From: Rhynochetos jubatus
Lineage: Eukaryota; Chordata; Aves; Eurypygiformes; Rhynochetidae
Direction of reading: 5' to 3'
DNA length: 64,000 nucleotides
Assembly (NCBI GenBank): GCA_027574665.1
Contig: CM050676.1
Coordinates: 2,718,157 to 2,782,156, forward strand
The notes beneath the pieces are model-generated. The model was not told where the DNA came from and made no database searches. It was given only the letters and a program-made list of their open reading frames with translations. Below, piece by piece: positions 10,791-23,506 of the stretch; the first letter of the stretch is position 1, and each line of letters starts with the position of its first letter. The translations under genes and the position numbers were made by a program.

Positions 10791-13700
10791 AAAAGACCCC
10801 AGTTAAAACCTCTTTTACTTTTAAACGGCGTGGGGGCTCCTTGCAAGGAAGGCAGGGAAAATATTTTTTGTAATGGATCAGGGCTGAGTTCAAGAGCATT
10901 CAACCAGCACGCAAAGTGACAACAGTAATGAGGAAGCTCAGTTAATTTGGCTTGCATACTTCATTCTGTCAAATGATTGGAAGCCCTGGAATCCTGTCCT
11001 TTAACTGTACATTTGCTTTTAATTCTTGTAGAGGGGAAAAAACCCTGTCATAACATCTGAATTCAAATCCTATGAGAGGCAAATTAAACACCAAAGCAAG
11101 CAATGACAAGAAATGAACCACCTCTTATTGCAGGTGCATTATAAATGAAAAAAAAAATTCTTTTTTTTCCCCAGTTCTCCCAAGCTAAGAAGGCAACAGA
11201 AGCCGATCAGTCTTCACAGCCTTTACACAGAGAGGCTTGATTCAAGAGGCTTTCCTGCAGGGACAGCAGAATCTGAACTAATGAAAGAGGAATATCATGT
11301 GCAGGATCCTGGTTCCTCCCTGTCATTGTTTCCAGCCAGCTCATCATCACTTTTCCCTTTTCTCCATTCTGTACAGAGCTTTCTCTGCATCCTGCACCTG
11401 CAGCCCCTGCGTGACCTGGACAACTCTCCTCTTGGAGTCACCTCTGCCTGAGCAGCAGCATAGCCGAGAAACCCATGCTCCAAGAGCACTCCCACTCCTT
11501 CCACGTGGCTGCTGCAGTACTGTCGTGCTCGGTGGTGTTGCAGAGAGAAGTTGCATGGGGCAGGAGCACCTGCTCACTCGCAATACTGCCTCGGAAGATT
11601 TCAGCTCTGTACCTAATGCTCATGGAGAAAGCAAGTTGTGTTCCTCATCAGAAGCCACACCACCCACCATTCTCATTGCTGTCCCTCCACATGGTTGCAG
11701 CAGGCCACCTGCCTTGATCTTCCCCTTTCCAGGGACTCAGCTCCCCTTCACTCCTCCTGTTTTCAAGGCAGGGAAACTGAGGCACAGAGGTGCTGTATTA
11801 CCTTGATTGGTGCAAACAGGTGTGACACTACTCTCTTCTACTTCATCTTTCATTATCATTTACAGAGCACAGCAGTTGTGTGATTCGTCAGGATGGGACA
11901 CCCTCCCTTGAACTGGTGTGAATGACCGACAAGGACTGACCTGGAGCCATGCTCTCACTCACACCATGGCTTCCCCCTTATTTACACCCATCTCTTTCCA
12001 GAACAACCCCACAGCAAAGCACTCAACAGCATCGCTTGCTTGAGGATGAGAGGCCCTTTAAGGGGCACTGAGCTTCGCTGTGGTTACGGGCTCTGCACAG
12101 TCAGACCAAACCCCTGAGATGATTGAGTGTGGCATCCCAAAAGGAGGGGAGGGAACACAAATAAACAAACTGCTCTGCCTTAAATGAAAGAGCTGCTGGA
12201 TTTAATGTGACAGGGCCTGGGATGCTTCATTTGACACAGACTGGCAGCAGTCTGGTGATTGGCAAGCGCTCGCAATAATGGCTCTCTGGACTGTCATAAC
12301 ATCGCAACATCATCTGCAGAGCAGCCCAGCCAGCCTCAAGCAAAGTGTGGGATCTGCTGGGTTGTGGTCAAAAATGAAATAAGCTCAGTGCCTCAGGACC
12401 CTCCATTGTTGGGACCTGGAAGGAGGAAGCCTGCTGGATCCAGATCACACATACCTGGCTGAGCTCTTGAATGCTCTCTGGGTACCTGGATCTCTGGAAA
12501 GAGCAGCTCCCAGCCATTCAGAACTGCAAACGTGTTGCTTCTTGCATTTATCCATGAACAGAAAACCTTGGAGGAAGCAAGAAGAAGTTTAACTGAACTG
12601 CCCTCAGTAGTATACTGCAGAGAGCTGACCCCTTTTGCCCTTTCAGCCTGCAGCCCTGTGATGCAGCATCGCTCCTACTCCAGGACCAAGTACCAACAGC
12701 GGAGCTGATCTCCAGGTTGGTGTCCAGCTGCACAGGAGGGTCCTTGGAGAAAGGGGAGGCTACAGCACTGCTCACAGAGCCAGCCCAAGGCTTCTCAATG
12801 CTGGAGGAAGGATCTAACCTTATTTTTAGGACAGGAACAAGAGAAAGGAGCCAAGGGAGTTCCCAAGCATGACCTTGCTCGGGCACTGCCGCCAAAAGCC
12901 TCAAACCCACCATGAGCTGTGTGTTTCCTTTCCACAAAAACAGAGAGCAGGAGTATGGCAAAGACAAATCTTGCCCCCAATCCCACTACAGCATCCCTAT
13001 TCAAACCTAGTGACACCCCAATGACCTTAAAAGACTTGGAGCCGGGCCAGCCATCTTCTGTGCGAATAGTAGACTTGCCTTCTTCTAAAGCACTCCACAA
13101 TCCGAGGGCTCCAAATAGCTGAAGTTACTATAAAAAAATGCCACTCTCAGTTGTGCAGTATAGTGCACACACACACCCCCAATTACACTGGACTTGCTGA
13201 GCTCTCTTCAGGATGGGGAAGATGATGTTGTCACTGTTTTGAGCCTGGTACAGCCTCTGCTACAGTCCCAGAGCTGCAGCTCCGCTGGGGCATTGCTTTC
13301 TGCCCTGCTCTTGGCTGGGAGAGCAGAGCAGCTGTTTGGGTGGGAAGCACTTGTGTCTGAGCAGTGGTGTGGTGCAGTTGTTGCCCAGGCTGTATTTATG
13401 GTTGTCAAGGCTCTAAGCTGGCAGTGCCTGCCTGAACAGGCTGGTTTAGAAAGCTGCGTCTGGTTCCACATTCAGTTTGCAGTGGTGGAAGAGGATATTT
13501 CAAAACAAGCCAGGCACTGACTTCCTTCTAGGTTAATCCATGCGGCTCCTGCCTTGTGTGTTTTGGAATATTAACAATCCCCGCAGCAGCAATGCCACGC
13601 GGTGGCTGCGAATCTTTCCTGCTAACCACTCTCCAACAAGAAAGAAAACTATCGGGCCCTTTTGCATGTTGGTAACCTGTGGCTACCCTTGCACCTTGCC

Positions 13701-13850
13701 AAAATTAAAAGGAAAAAAGCCCCACAGTAAGGGCCAACATATCCAGAAGTTGACCCAACGGGCTGTTTCCTTTCTCTGCGAGATGCCGTCATTTCCTCTG
13801 GCCGAAGTCTTCCAAGTCAATAGGTGTTAAAGGAAAACACTGGCTCCCCT
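10791..13850. other. Mostly featureless; one MIR relic, one weak exon candidate
   Basis: AT-rich patches at 10860-11170 could be regulatory. A MIR-like fragment lies at 11762-11800. A minus-strand open frame at 12795-13118 begins after an acceptor-like sequence and is treated as a finding, not as a gene. No other gene signal. Confidence 0.5.
11762..11800 (-). repeat. MIR-like fragment, antisense
   Basis: AGGCAGGGAAACTGAGGCAC then AGAGGTGCTGTATTACCTT matches the reverse MIR core GAGGAAACTGAGGCACAGAGAGGTTAAGTAACTT. Only the core is left. Confidence 0.55.
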
Positions 13851-13854
13851 TACT

Positions 13855-14120
13855 TAAAGATAAATCATTTTTTTTAAAGGGCAGCTGGTGAAACCTACAA
13901 CCCCAGTTGCTAAAATCAGCATCATCTGTTATTTCCCATACTGTCGCAAAATGTTCCACTTTATCTGAGCTAAAAACAGCTTTTCTCTGCTGGAAACATG
14001 CAAATATCATTCCTTCATAAAGAAGCCACCAGATGGGAACTTAATAACTGTAGACTCTAATTCGCATTGCCTGGAGTTGCAAAAAACACCAAACTTTGAA
14101 AATTCTTGTTTATACCCTGC
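13855..14120. promoter_or_regulatory. Candidate regulatory island with octamer site
   Basis: AT-rich block with AAATCATTTTTTTTAAAGG, TTTATCTGAGC (a GATA site), a perfect octamer ATGCAAAT at 13998-14005 in the longer word ATGCAAATATCA, and TTAATAACTG. The same 12-base word recurs at 24418-24429. Function is inferred from composition and motifs. Confidence 0.27.
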
Positions 14121-17040
14121 TTATTCAATGGTTTAAATATGTTTCCATGCACAGGCATCTGGTTGACAGCCAAGCTGTGTTAATATGCAGGCTCTTTCTC
14201 CACGCAGGACACAAACCGAAGTGACTGGTGCTGGTTTTGGCTCTCCTTGGCTCTTTCTGGAAAAGGGAGATTTACATGGCATAATTGCACTGAAGGTGAG
14301 CTGGTGGGAGTATAGCAGCTCGGCGAAAGCTGCCCTTTTTCTCTCTGCTTGTTATTTTACTCACTGTTCACTTTTTTAATATAAAGTCCATTCCCCCCAC
14401 ATCAAAATGTCTGTGAAGTGAAGCAGACATTTTTCTGCTCTTGCAAAAGTATGTGGGAGAGAAAATTTTATTGGAGTTTTATGGATGCCTAAATGGCTTT
14501 GCTGTAGGAGGGAAAGAAAAAGAGCACAGGAAGGAGATGGACAGCAAAACACAAAGCAAGAGTGATATCCCTCTGTGCTCTAAAAACTTAAGCAGGGGAA
14601 TACAGAACCCAGAAACAGCAGAAGAAATAAATTCTTCATGGATCCATTTATAACCAGAACAAGCGTTTGCAGTGCAGGGAATAAAAGCAGGCACTGACAG
14701 GGCCGCTTTAACGTTAACTCTAACCATCCTCCAGTACCCTTACACCAGCATTTTGGCGCAGACTGGGCTTGGCTTTGTGGGCAAGCAGCTTTCAACAGCT
14801 TCCTGCCAGGCCTGACTTCACTTCTCCCTGGTGCTTGGCCATGGAAGCCTCACCTTTGCCCCACTGCATCCTTCAAGCAGGGGCAATCTCCTACATACAT
14901 GCCCACACATGACTCAGTACAGACCCCTACAGAGCTGCGCGGTTGACTTTGGCTGCTGGGAACACAGATCAGCGTGTTCAGCCAAGGCAAGGAGAACTCT
15001 CCTCCCGCCAGGACTCGTCCGCCCGTGCAGAGCGCGCGCTGATGTCCGCACTGCTGCTGGTGTCTACACTGCACTGGCAAGGCCACGGTGGGATCTCAGC
15101 CTGCCACTGCCGTCTCCTGCTTAGGCACCTGCTACCTCCTAGTGTCCGGGGTCCTGATTTGGATCTCCAGGGGCAAATTTGTAACTAGGTTTTGCCAGGT
15201 GAAAGCAAGCAAGATGTTTGATACCCACCTTACAGGAATACATTTAGTTGAAACACCCATTTCTCCTACTCTTTGCATGGTCCCATCATGGCCAGGAGGG
15301 TTAAACACCCTCTTGTTCACACATTCGTCTCTGCTCACCACATTGTTTACACTGACGACTACAACAATCCCTGTTGTCGGCTCTTCAGCTCGCTGCCTAA
15401 GGGTGACCCCAGCGTACACTAGCAGCATCAAGTCCACTGTCTTTACATCCCCTGTCTGTGATCAGATCAAGTTCCTCTAATGGACAAGACCAGTTTAACC
15501 TCCTGGATTCTGTTACCACACAGGTTACAGCTTCTGTTTTAAGTATGAATTATAGTCTTTATCTAAAAGGCTCTCATCGTATGGGTGTATCTGTTACTGA
15601 GTATATTAATATGAAAGGCTGTTGTTGGAGGCTGCCCCCTGATGAGTGCTGGTAAGGTACAGAAGGGCCATCTGACAGTTCCTATCCAGATCCAGCCCAG
15701 ATTGGTAATAGTCAAGAGGTGAAAAGACTGCGATCTCATCCCATTTCCTGATGGGAAGCTGGACACACAGCAGAGCTGCCATCATTGCTACTTGCTGTCT
15801 GCACAGGATGACCAGCCAGGCAGGGCAGTGAGCTCCCCTCCTGCCCAGGGATGCAGAGGGCTCTGGGAGCAATGCAACACGCCAGCACAGGTACTGGCAT
15901 TACCTGCCCGTTTTGCCGTTAAACAGGGATGCCAAACTTTTCAGGAGCACAGGGATGAAAGGCCACTGGTGCAGTGGAGCCCTTGCTGTAGCTGGAAGCA
16001 TCTGCACAGGAGAAAATAGTTTCTGCAGTTGCAAACACTGGGCTGAAAGTTATCTGCGGGCTTAGAGTACACAGCTCCTCTTTCCTCCCACCAGAAACAC
16101 TCCTGCTGTTGGAACATTGCTGTACTGTTGTGCTCCCACATGGGAACCCTCCAGTCTCTACAGGCATTTTACACCCTTAAAAGAGAAGCACAAAGGAAGG
16201 AGCACATAAATCCAAATTCTCCATCCATAACCGAAGCAGGAATGAAGACAAATCCAGCTATTAGAAGGAGTCTCATCATCCCTCCGACACTGAACTGGAA
16301 GCTCAGGAGGCATGAGAGAAAACCACAGCTTATGTTGGAAAATATATGCCCAGACCACCCATTCACCTCAAGCAGATAATGAGAAGTTAAGGCCCATTCT
16401 CTGGAGATTAATCCAGAAAGAGAGGCATGAGACTTCACCTAGGCAGTAAATTATAATTAAAACCTGCTAAATCTACCACTAGCTTGTTCTCTCTGGGTGT
16501 AGAGAAGAAAGAAGAGGAAAGCAGGGAGGGAGGCATTTCATACTTCCATCTAACCTGTTTTCCAGATGAGTTTTTCAATGATCAGATTCAATCTACTGTA
16601 AAAACTTCCCAGGGAGAGAAACCCTCAGCGCTTGAACCAAAAATGTAATGATCTGGGAAACTTATTCCTCTGTAGAGGGAAGAAAACTGGTTTCACCTTT
16701 GTGCTCCCACTTTTATTGTTCACAAACTATGCAGATGTCTCTGCCACAGAGGGGAGAGGCACAGTGATGGAGCCATGACCCTGAGCCAACTAAAGGCATG
16801 AGGATGAGGCCCTTGCCAAACACAATGCCCCTTGGAGGGGCTGCCAAAGTGCATCAGATCCAGTGTCTGTCTGCTCATTCTCCTCACATTAAGTATCATC
16901 CTTGACTCTACCAGGAAGAGACTGGCTTAAGTGTGTGGTTTAACAAACCTGCAGCGTAATTTATCATCATTAGCTAACATTTTTACATATTTTTGCCATC
17001 TGTAGCAGCGTCCACCCCTTTGGTGACTCTCATTAAGTGC
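14121..17040. other. Non-coding; CTCF-like site, short CpG patch
   Basis: No gene. A dense CpG patch of about 55 bases sits at 14995-15050, and a good CTCF-like site at 15631-15645. Open frames up to 130 codons (15088-15480) look like chance. AT-rich words near 16440-16480 are too short to call. Confidence 0.5.
15631..15645 (-). promoter_or_regulatory. CTCF-like motif
   Basis: On the minus strand TCATCAGGGGGCAGC matches 14 of 15 positions of CCANYAGRKGGCRSY; only the first base differs. It is the best CTCF match I found by eye, but the search was not exhaustive. It is convergent with the weaker site at 9188-9202, 6.4 kb away. Confidence 0.35.
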
Positions 17041-17140
17041 CTGGCCTCAACGGCTTCCTGTGGCAACGAGTTTCACAGTAATTACGTAGTATGTTAAGAA
17101 GCATTTATATATATATGTATTTTTTATCAGTTAATGCAGT
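17041..17140 (+). repeat. Old L3/CR1-type LINE relic
   Basis: CTTCCTGTGGCAACGAGTTT, CACAGTAATTACGTAGTAT, GTTAAGAAGCATTTATATAT then TTTTTTATCAGTT follows the L3/CR1 3' region pattern: TGTGGCAATGAGTTCCACAG, TTAATTATGCG, TGTGAAGAAGTACTTCC, TTTATCAGTTT. It contains a TATATATATA expansion. Strand is assigned from that remembered consensus. The relic is much older than the CR1 at 37 kb. Confidence 0.5.
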
Positions 17141-20100
17141 TCTGGCTACATCTGTGCTTCAAACTTTTGCTAAAAGGTCTGGTCCCTAATCGATGTTGCT
17201 GTGCCACTGAGAATCCCCTTGTGACCATGCCAGCCCCTGGAAGTCTCAGCTTCCATTAGCAGAGCACTTCTCCAGGGTTAGCAGGGCTCGGCTATCAGCA
17301 GGGAGGGAAATGTTGCTGCTGTCGGTCCATGTCTGTGCAAAGCCCTGGCGAATGAGACCTTCCCCTGGGTAACTGCTGTAGCTGCAGCGGCACACAGGTC
17401 AGAGGTCCTGATTTCACAGGAGCACTGAAAGCAGCGGCTGTTCATCCTCCATGCCCTGGACCTCAGGTCTCTGCTATGTTAAACAAGCAGAGTATATAAT
17501 GCTACTGGCTCAAAACAGAAGGATTTTACGTGCACATGAGCAGCCATGCAAGTTGAAGAGTATCAGAGAAGGAGGCCTGATGATCTAACTAGTCCCCAGG
17601 ATAACTGCTGGTGCCCAAAAGCAAACCACGTGACTGGGTTTGTCAGTTTTAAACATCACTCAAAAAGGTCTCTTTCAGAACTTTACAACTAGATCATAGC
17701 AAGCACTTTTGTAATCATGGTTATGACATGATTTAACACATGAAAAACACATATCAGCCTAGCTGAGATCACCACCAGAACCAGGCAGAACAGGCAGCTA
17801 AGGAGAATGGTCACACTCATCGCATGGAATGTGTTCTGCAGAACAGCAACAGGGAGAAACCTTCAGTCTCCTTCCCGAACACTTGAAAACACACAGGGCA
17901 TAGGCAGGTAGGGAGGTGAGGGGCTTTCTACATCATTCCCAGTAAAACCTTAATCTGATTCTGCGCCTGCTGATACACAGACCCTGCTGTCCTTTGATTA
18001 CCTGGTCCCAAAGGGGTGTGTTCACAGTAGTCTAATCTCACACAGCACCCGACCTCAGAGCAAAGAGGACTCGGGCTGCAGCCCAGCGTAGGACTAAACA
18101 AACACAGCCAGAATTTAAGGAGATCCTGTGTGGTCCCGTGAGGGTGGCACGCCAAGAACTGGGGCTTCAGAGCTGAATCCCACTTAGCCTCCATCCTCTC
18201 CCCAGGACAGAGCTGACCCACTTCATCAGTGATGCTCTCTTCCTTCAGCATCCAAATGCCGCTGTATCATTTAGCACTACCCGTGGGCTAATTTTCTCCC
18301 TCAGGGATGGTAGATTAGATCCCACAATCTCTCTTTCTCCCCCTGAGTTTTCAAAAGGTCTTTCAAGTGTAATAAACTCAGGTATTTATATATCAATCTG
18401 CGTTACCTGAGGCACATATTATAGAGGCCTGGGTCATAGCAACATCATTACAGTGAGTTTTAAAGAGAGCAATGGGAATAGATAGATAAATAATTCTCTC
18501 TGTGAGGTGCCCTTTCTATTTGTATGCTGAAGCTTAGAGCAGCTCCCTGCCTTGGACACACCTTCAGAAATACAGTATTTCACACCAGAGCTGAGAACAT
18601 CAAGGTAAGCAGCAACCGATCCTCCAGAGCTAAACAAACAGCCTTTTTCCCTTTAAATTACAGGCACTTACACATCACCTTGGCTCCTGTCTTCTGCTGT
18701 TCCTCCCACTTCTTAATCCCTTGAAGTTCTTGCACACCTGCAGTCACTGCTTTTCGGAGCATTTGTGCTACATTTTTACACTGCCAGGGACATTACAATG
18801 TGAGTAAAAGAGGTCATGGCTTGGCTGCCTGGGGGAGCAGCATCAGCCCCTCTCCTTATTCTGCGTGGCACTGTGGCAGCTCAGCTTCGAGCAATCTGTT
18901 CGGTCACAGACCCTAAGGCAGATTCCCCTATTTAAACACTTGCTTAATATTTTGATGGACTGGAGGCTTTATCTGGGCTGAAAAAGGCCTCAGAATACCT
19001 GCAGAACTCCTTGGTACAATACCCTGACATCAGTTTACCCAGGTCCTAAAGAACATAGTACACATTTCTGACTGAAGAGAAAAACAGATCATGTAGAAGG
19101 ACTTCAGGAAGTTGTAAGCTCTCTTGCTTACACGCTAGCCAACACAGGCAGGTCAGATCACTCACTCCAATAACAGCATTTTATTGTTGTATTCACAAGC
19201 CAAACGAAAATCAGGTTCCTCCGGCACTAGGGGATGCACAAAAACGCTGCAAAGGGTTTATGATAGCTAGAGGATATGAAGAGGCACACAGATGCCCGGA
19301 GTCATCCAGCACACACCGCTGACTTGATCTGACACCAAGTGCAGGGCTCTGGTCACACTTTCCCATTTGTGCTACAGACTGGCCAGCTTTCACCCCTAAA
19401 TTCCTGCTCACCAGAGGTTTCATTCTGGCTTATCAAGGCATTTTAATGCATCGACTTGCCTCTGAGGATTAAAGTGCCTGGCGTTTGTTTAAGTGTCTTT
19501 ATTAGCCCTGAAACAAATACTGCATCATTTAACTTTGAGGCTTTTGTTGCTGGTATCAGTCGTGTTCTGCAAATCACAGACTCAAGTCTGCATCTAACCC
19601 CTAATAAGCAAGCAAACTGCTATTCGTCCACCTCCCTGCTTTCCCCCAGCTGCTGTTATCTCTGTGTGAGACTGGGAATTGGAGGAAAGAATGACCCAGT
19701 GATTGTCTAAATCAGCCCAGCTCTAATTTACTGGAATATGGTTTGAGCAGCTAATGTAACACCTACTGTGAGCAAGATGGAGCTATCTCCAGGACTTCTG
19801 TAGGCTAGGAACATTCACTTAAATGGCATTGTCTGGCTGCACTCACTGGAGGGCCTGCTGTACCACAGAGAGCAGTTAACCCTTGGAGTGGGAAATTAGG
19901 TCAAAAGAACCAACCTTTCAACTGCAATTGGAAAAGTTAACTTTCCGCAGAAAATTGGGTGTCCTGCTTGCCTCTGTCACTTTCTCAACTCCTTGTGTAG
20001 CAAATAGCTTGAACAATTACAGTGCTCAGGTAAACAGACACTAGCAAAGGCGTCCTCAGGATGCCCTCGCTCTGGCAGAAGCTTTTCCCAGCTTCCCCAG

Positions 20101-20440
20101 CCCTCGCTGAAACGGTTACATGTCATGTTTCCCACGGCTGGATTAAGCAGCTGGTCTCTCCCTAGACAGAAAGGATGTTTGTTGTTTTTTCTTTAAAATA
20201 CTGGACTGAGTCACAGAAGTCAGTGCCTTCCCTGGCCCCGGTACAAAAGCTGAGCTCCCTGGAAAATTACCTTCGCCTCTGTCCTTCAGCTCCTCATGAT
20301 GAGGTGAGAAGAATAATTCCTCCTTTGCCTACTCTCCGTAAGCATTTTGAGGCAGATGCTGGTTCTCGACCTGAGCACGTAAAGCACCCAGGACCCCACG
20401 ACAGCCGTACCCAAGGGGGCAGGAAGATGCTCATCATATA
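17141..20440. other. No gene or clear element
   Basis: Mixed sequence. AGATAGATAA at 18480-18489 and an AT-rich stretch at 18355-18420 (TATTTATATATCAATC) are the only motif-dense spots. Open frames are short and without domains. Confidence 0.55.
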
Positions 20441-20660
20441 AACAGCTTCAGTTTCACCAGCAAGGTCATTTCAAGCTGTTATTAAGTCAACATTCACAAA
20501 GGATTCTGAGAGTATGAGACACAAATCCTGTTCTAACAGGTTTTGGTAGAAAATGTATTTCATTTAACCTTCTGCTCAAACAGAAGGATAGACTTTCAAG
20601 AAGCAGTGCTTTCCAATCAGATGCTATGGCATTTTACATAAGAGTACATCTATAGCAATC

Positions 20661-20712
20661 TAATTATCCCAGTTTTGCAGATATGGAAACTGAGGCACAG
20701 AAGAGTGGTGGA
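20661..20712 (-). repeat. MIR-like SINE relic, antisense
   Basis: TAATTATCCCAGTTTTGCAG then ATATGGAAACTGAGGCACAG and AAGAG is a close match to the reverse MIR core (ATTATCCCCATTTTACAGATGAGGAAACTGAGGCACAGAGAG). It is among the best-preserved MIR cores in the window. Confidence 0.7.
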
Positions 20713-20720
20713 TCAAATGG

Positions 20721-22310
20721 AACCAGCTGTGGATACAGCTGGTTCTTGAGCACCCAAACCACAAGCATCAGCCAACTGAGTCCCCTCGCCGAGAAACAGG
20801 GCCAACGGGTCAGCAGCTAATAAAGGGGTTATCCCAGCACCCTGGAGCAGCTCTTCCCCAAAGGAGCCCCAACAGGTTCCCTGCAGCAGGAGTTTTGTCA
20901 GAAGATGGCTGTGTCATTTTCCCGTGCAACAAACGCCCACCAAGGCCAGCTTCAGCCGCAGGTAACCTTCATGTTCCTTTTCATTGACAAAAGGCAAAAT
21001 GGCAACTCAAGGAATGCAACGCTTTCCGCCTGAGCTTTCATCGTTGTGGAATCACTGGAGTCTAATTGCTCGCAGAGCCAGAGTTCCAGAATAAGCTGCA
21101 TGTAATCCCTTTACCTAGCGATTCGCTGGGCTGTGTGCAGGCAGCATGTAACCTTCTGGTTTAAAACCTGCCTTCTAGCAAGCGCAAGCACAACTCCCAT
21201 TACCCTCTGCAGTTCAGGAGCAGATGAGCTCCCCCAGCCTGAAAAGCTGAATCAGTAGAGAGCACCCTCGTGCTGCTTCACTTCCCATGCTGGGAGATGC
21301 CTCGGGTCCCTTTATAGCTCACATAGCCTTTGCACGGAGGTGGCCACTTCCAGGAGCTGACTCACTTGCCTCCCACAGTGGAGCCGGTGGGTACAGGGCT
21401 CAGCTACAGCCACTGCTGGAAGGGAACACTTCCCCAGGTTATTGCACAGCCAGGCAGCGCGCAGACCAGGCACAGGCTGAGGAAAAGCAGCTGGGATGCA
21501 GATAACATCCTGCTTATGGCTCCTCATCCTTCCACACATCTACTTTTCAAGAGCAATGACACATCAGCTCACACTGGGCGGCTGAAATTAGTGAAGGATC
21601 CCATGGCCAGCCTCAGATGAAGGCCTTCAGCAGTATGGTTGGGAACTGTTCACCTGGCCAGGGACAAGTCATCTTGCTTCATCCTGGGGATGCCTTTTTC
21701 ATAAAAAGACAATCCTTTCAATAACACTGGCTTGGCAGCAGACAGCAAGAGTTTTAAGAGGAAGGAACAACAACCAAAGGAACAATATTAACGTGTAGCA
21801 TCATCTCTGGAAACGAGAAGAGAAAAAGACAGACTGAAGTACAGGAGACTGGTGTGAAGTCAGCTTAAAAAGAGACAAAGTGACTTCAGAGGAACAGCCT
21901 GTCTGGCAGAGATGGCAGGATCAGAGGGCCAGCCCATGCCCCTCTCTGCCCCCAGACACCCTGCTGCTCAGACCAACCCTCTAGCAAATACGACAGCACA
22001 CGTACCAGCAGCTGAACGTCCTCCTCCCCCTGCAGAGCCAACACGCCAGCCCAAGGGACCCCCAAAACCAACTGGGGAGCTAAGCTGTTGCAAGAGCCAC
22101 CCACGGAGACTTTTCAAGTGTCCTCCCGCTCCCCCAGGTACCATCTCTCCCCTTTCTTGGATCACCTGAAGCAGGCAATCACCTCCACAGCCCATCAGCT
22201 GGTGTCCTCTCCAGGCACCTGTAGCACACCAAGCTCAAGAAGGGTAATAAGCTGGGAGGGGTTAAAACATCTCTCCCCCCCACCTCCCACCTTGCTCAAA
22301 CTACATCCAA
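20721..22310. other. No recognisable feature
   Basis: GC-moderate sequence with overlapping chance frames on both strands. C-rich tracts near 22265-22290 are low complexity. I see no gene, repeat or motif cluster. Confidence 0.55.
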
Positions 22311-22314
22311 AATC

Positions 22315-22790
22315 CAATTTTTAGTTACCATGTTACTTTAAAAAACAAAAACCACACAAAACCCCCCAACAGGCTTTACCCTAATTCTCCCAGGAAATAA
22401 TGGCTTTCTGTTATTAAATAATGTAAAATGATTGAGGTGAGTCATAAAGCATTTGTATTAACACTAATGGAGCCATGATTAATTTTTTCTTTATTTTATT
22501 ATTGTAAAACTTGTCTGAATCTCCCCCTCCCCTCTGTCCTCCCCATCACATTTTGTTCTCAGGGGAGGTAATCAAGACTTCACTTGAATTTCTCATTACT
22601 TGAAAGGCTCTGCATCACAATATGATAATGGGACAGTTTCATAATTACAATTAAAGAAGAAAAAAACCAGAGCAAGAGAAAACTGGAGAGGTTTTCAGAT
22701 GCTTTTGTCTTTCAGTCACCCAGAAATTAAAGAATTGATTTTAAACACATTTTAAAGAAGAGGAGAGGGCAGTTTTGATTTACTGTTATG
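22315..22790. promoter_or_regulatory. Candidate enhancer, large AT-rich island
   Basis: About 475 bases of AT-rich sequence in GC-richer surroundings. It has TTATTAAATAATG, an AP-1 site TGAGTCA at 22438-22444, ATGATTAATTTTTTC, TGATAATGGG (a GATA site), ATAATTACAATTAAAG and GAATTGATTTTAAAC. The size and makeup match typical conserved non-coding elements. Conservation was not tested. Confidence 0.35.
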
Positions 22791-22979
22791 CAAAAACCAT
22801 TATGCCTGAGCTTCATTTTGCCAAGTCCATCCTCCCTCCTTATTTCCTTAAACCACCTCCGCCCTCCTATTTTTTCCTTTCGATAAAGTCCTGGGCAACA
22901 TTAACTTGCAGTAAGGTGCAAAAACTGCCTGCTAACTTTAGCATTTCACCTCTCATTTCCTTCAAGGCAAATCACCCCC

Positions 22980-23025
22980 TTTGTGCCTCAGTTTCCCCTT
23001 TGCAGTGGGGGACACTGTAGGAACT
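22980..23025 (+). repeat. MIR-like fragment, sense
   Basis: TTTGTGCCTCAGTTTCCCCT then TTGCAGTGGGGGACA follows the MIR core TGTGCCTCAGTTTCCTCATCTGTAAAATGGGGATA. Short but clear. Confidence 0.55.
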
Positions 23026-23465
23026 AAGGCTGTTTTGCTAGTTTTACCCAGAGGAGATCCACAGGCTCATACAGCAAATTTTAAGCCCTGCCTTCAGGAG
23101 CAGGACGCAGGTGGCAGAAACAAGCAGAATTAGCCCTGCTCTCTGCTAACAGGCTTTGTGATCCCACAGGATATAAGGCTGGATTAGATCTGACAAATAA
23201 TAATGATTATTCTTATTATTCCTTCTAGAACTGTCCTAGGACATCATCAGCTAGAGATGTGTCACAGTGGCAAGACATTGTGCTTTATGTGGGACTCCGG
23301 AGAAGCTGGGATCTCTCTCTGAGGAGGAGTCCTTTGGTGGGCAGAAGAACCACGTTGTCCGCTGGGAGTGTTTCCTCTCAGTCCCAAGTGAATCCCTGCA
23401 CATCGCAAACTAATCAGCTTGATTCCTGGGGTCCTTTCTCAGACGGGGTTATGTCTGACCAGAGG

Positions 23466-23506
23466 CACCTTGCAGCAACCACACTGTGCCTCAGTTTACC
23501 TATGGC
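23466..23506 (+). repeat. MIR-like fragment, sense
   Basis: ACCTTGCAGCAACCACACTG then TGCCTCAGTTTACCTATGG fits MIR (ACCTTGGGCAAGTCACTTAACCTCTCTGTGCCTCAGTTTCCTCAT). It lies 450 bases from another sense fragment. Confidence 0.5.

Noticed and set aside
11297..11806. 169-codon plus-strand frame
   Set aside because: It ends in a MIR relic (11762-11800), so its C-terminal part is repeat-derived. No domain.
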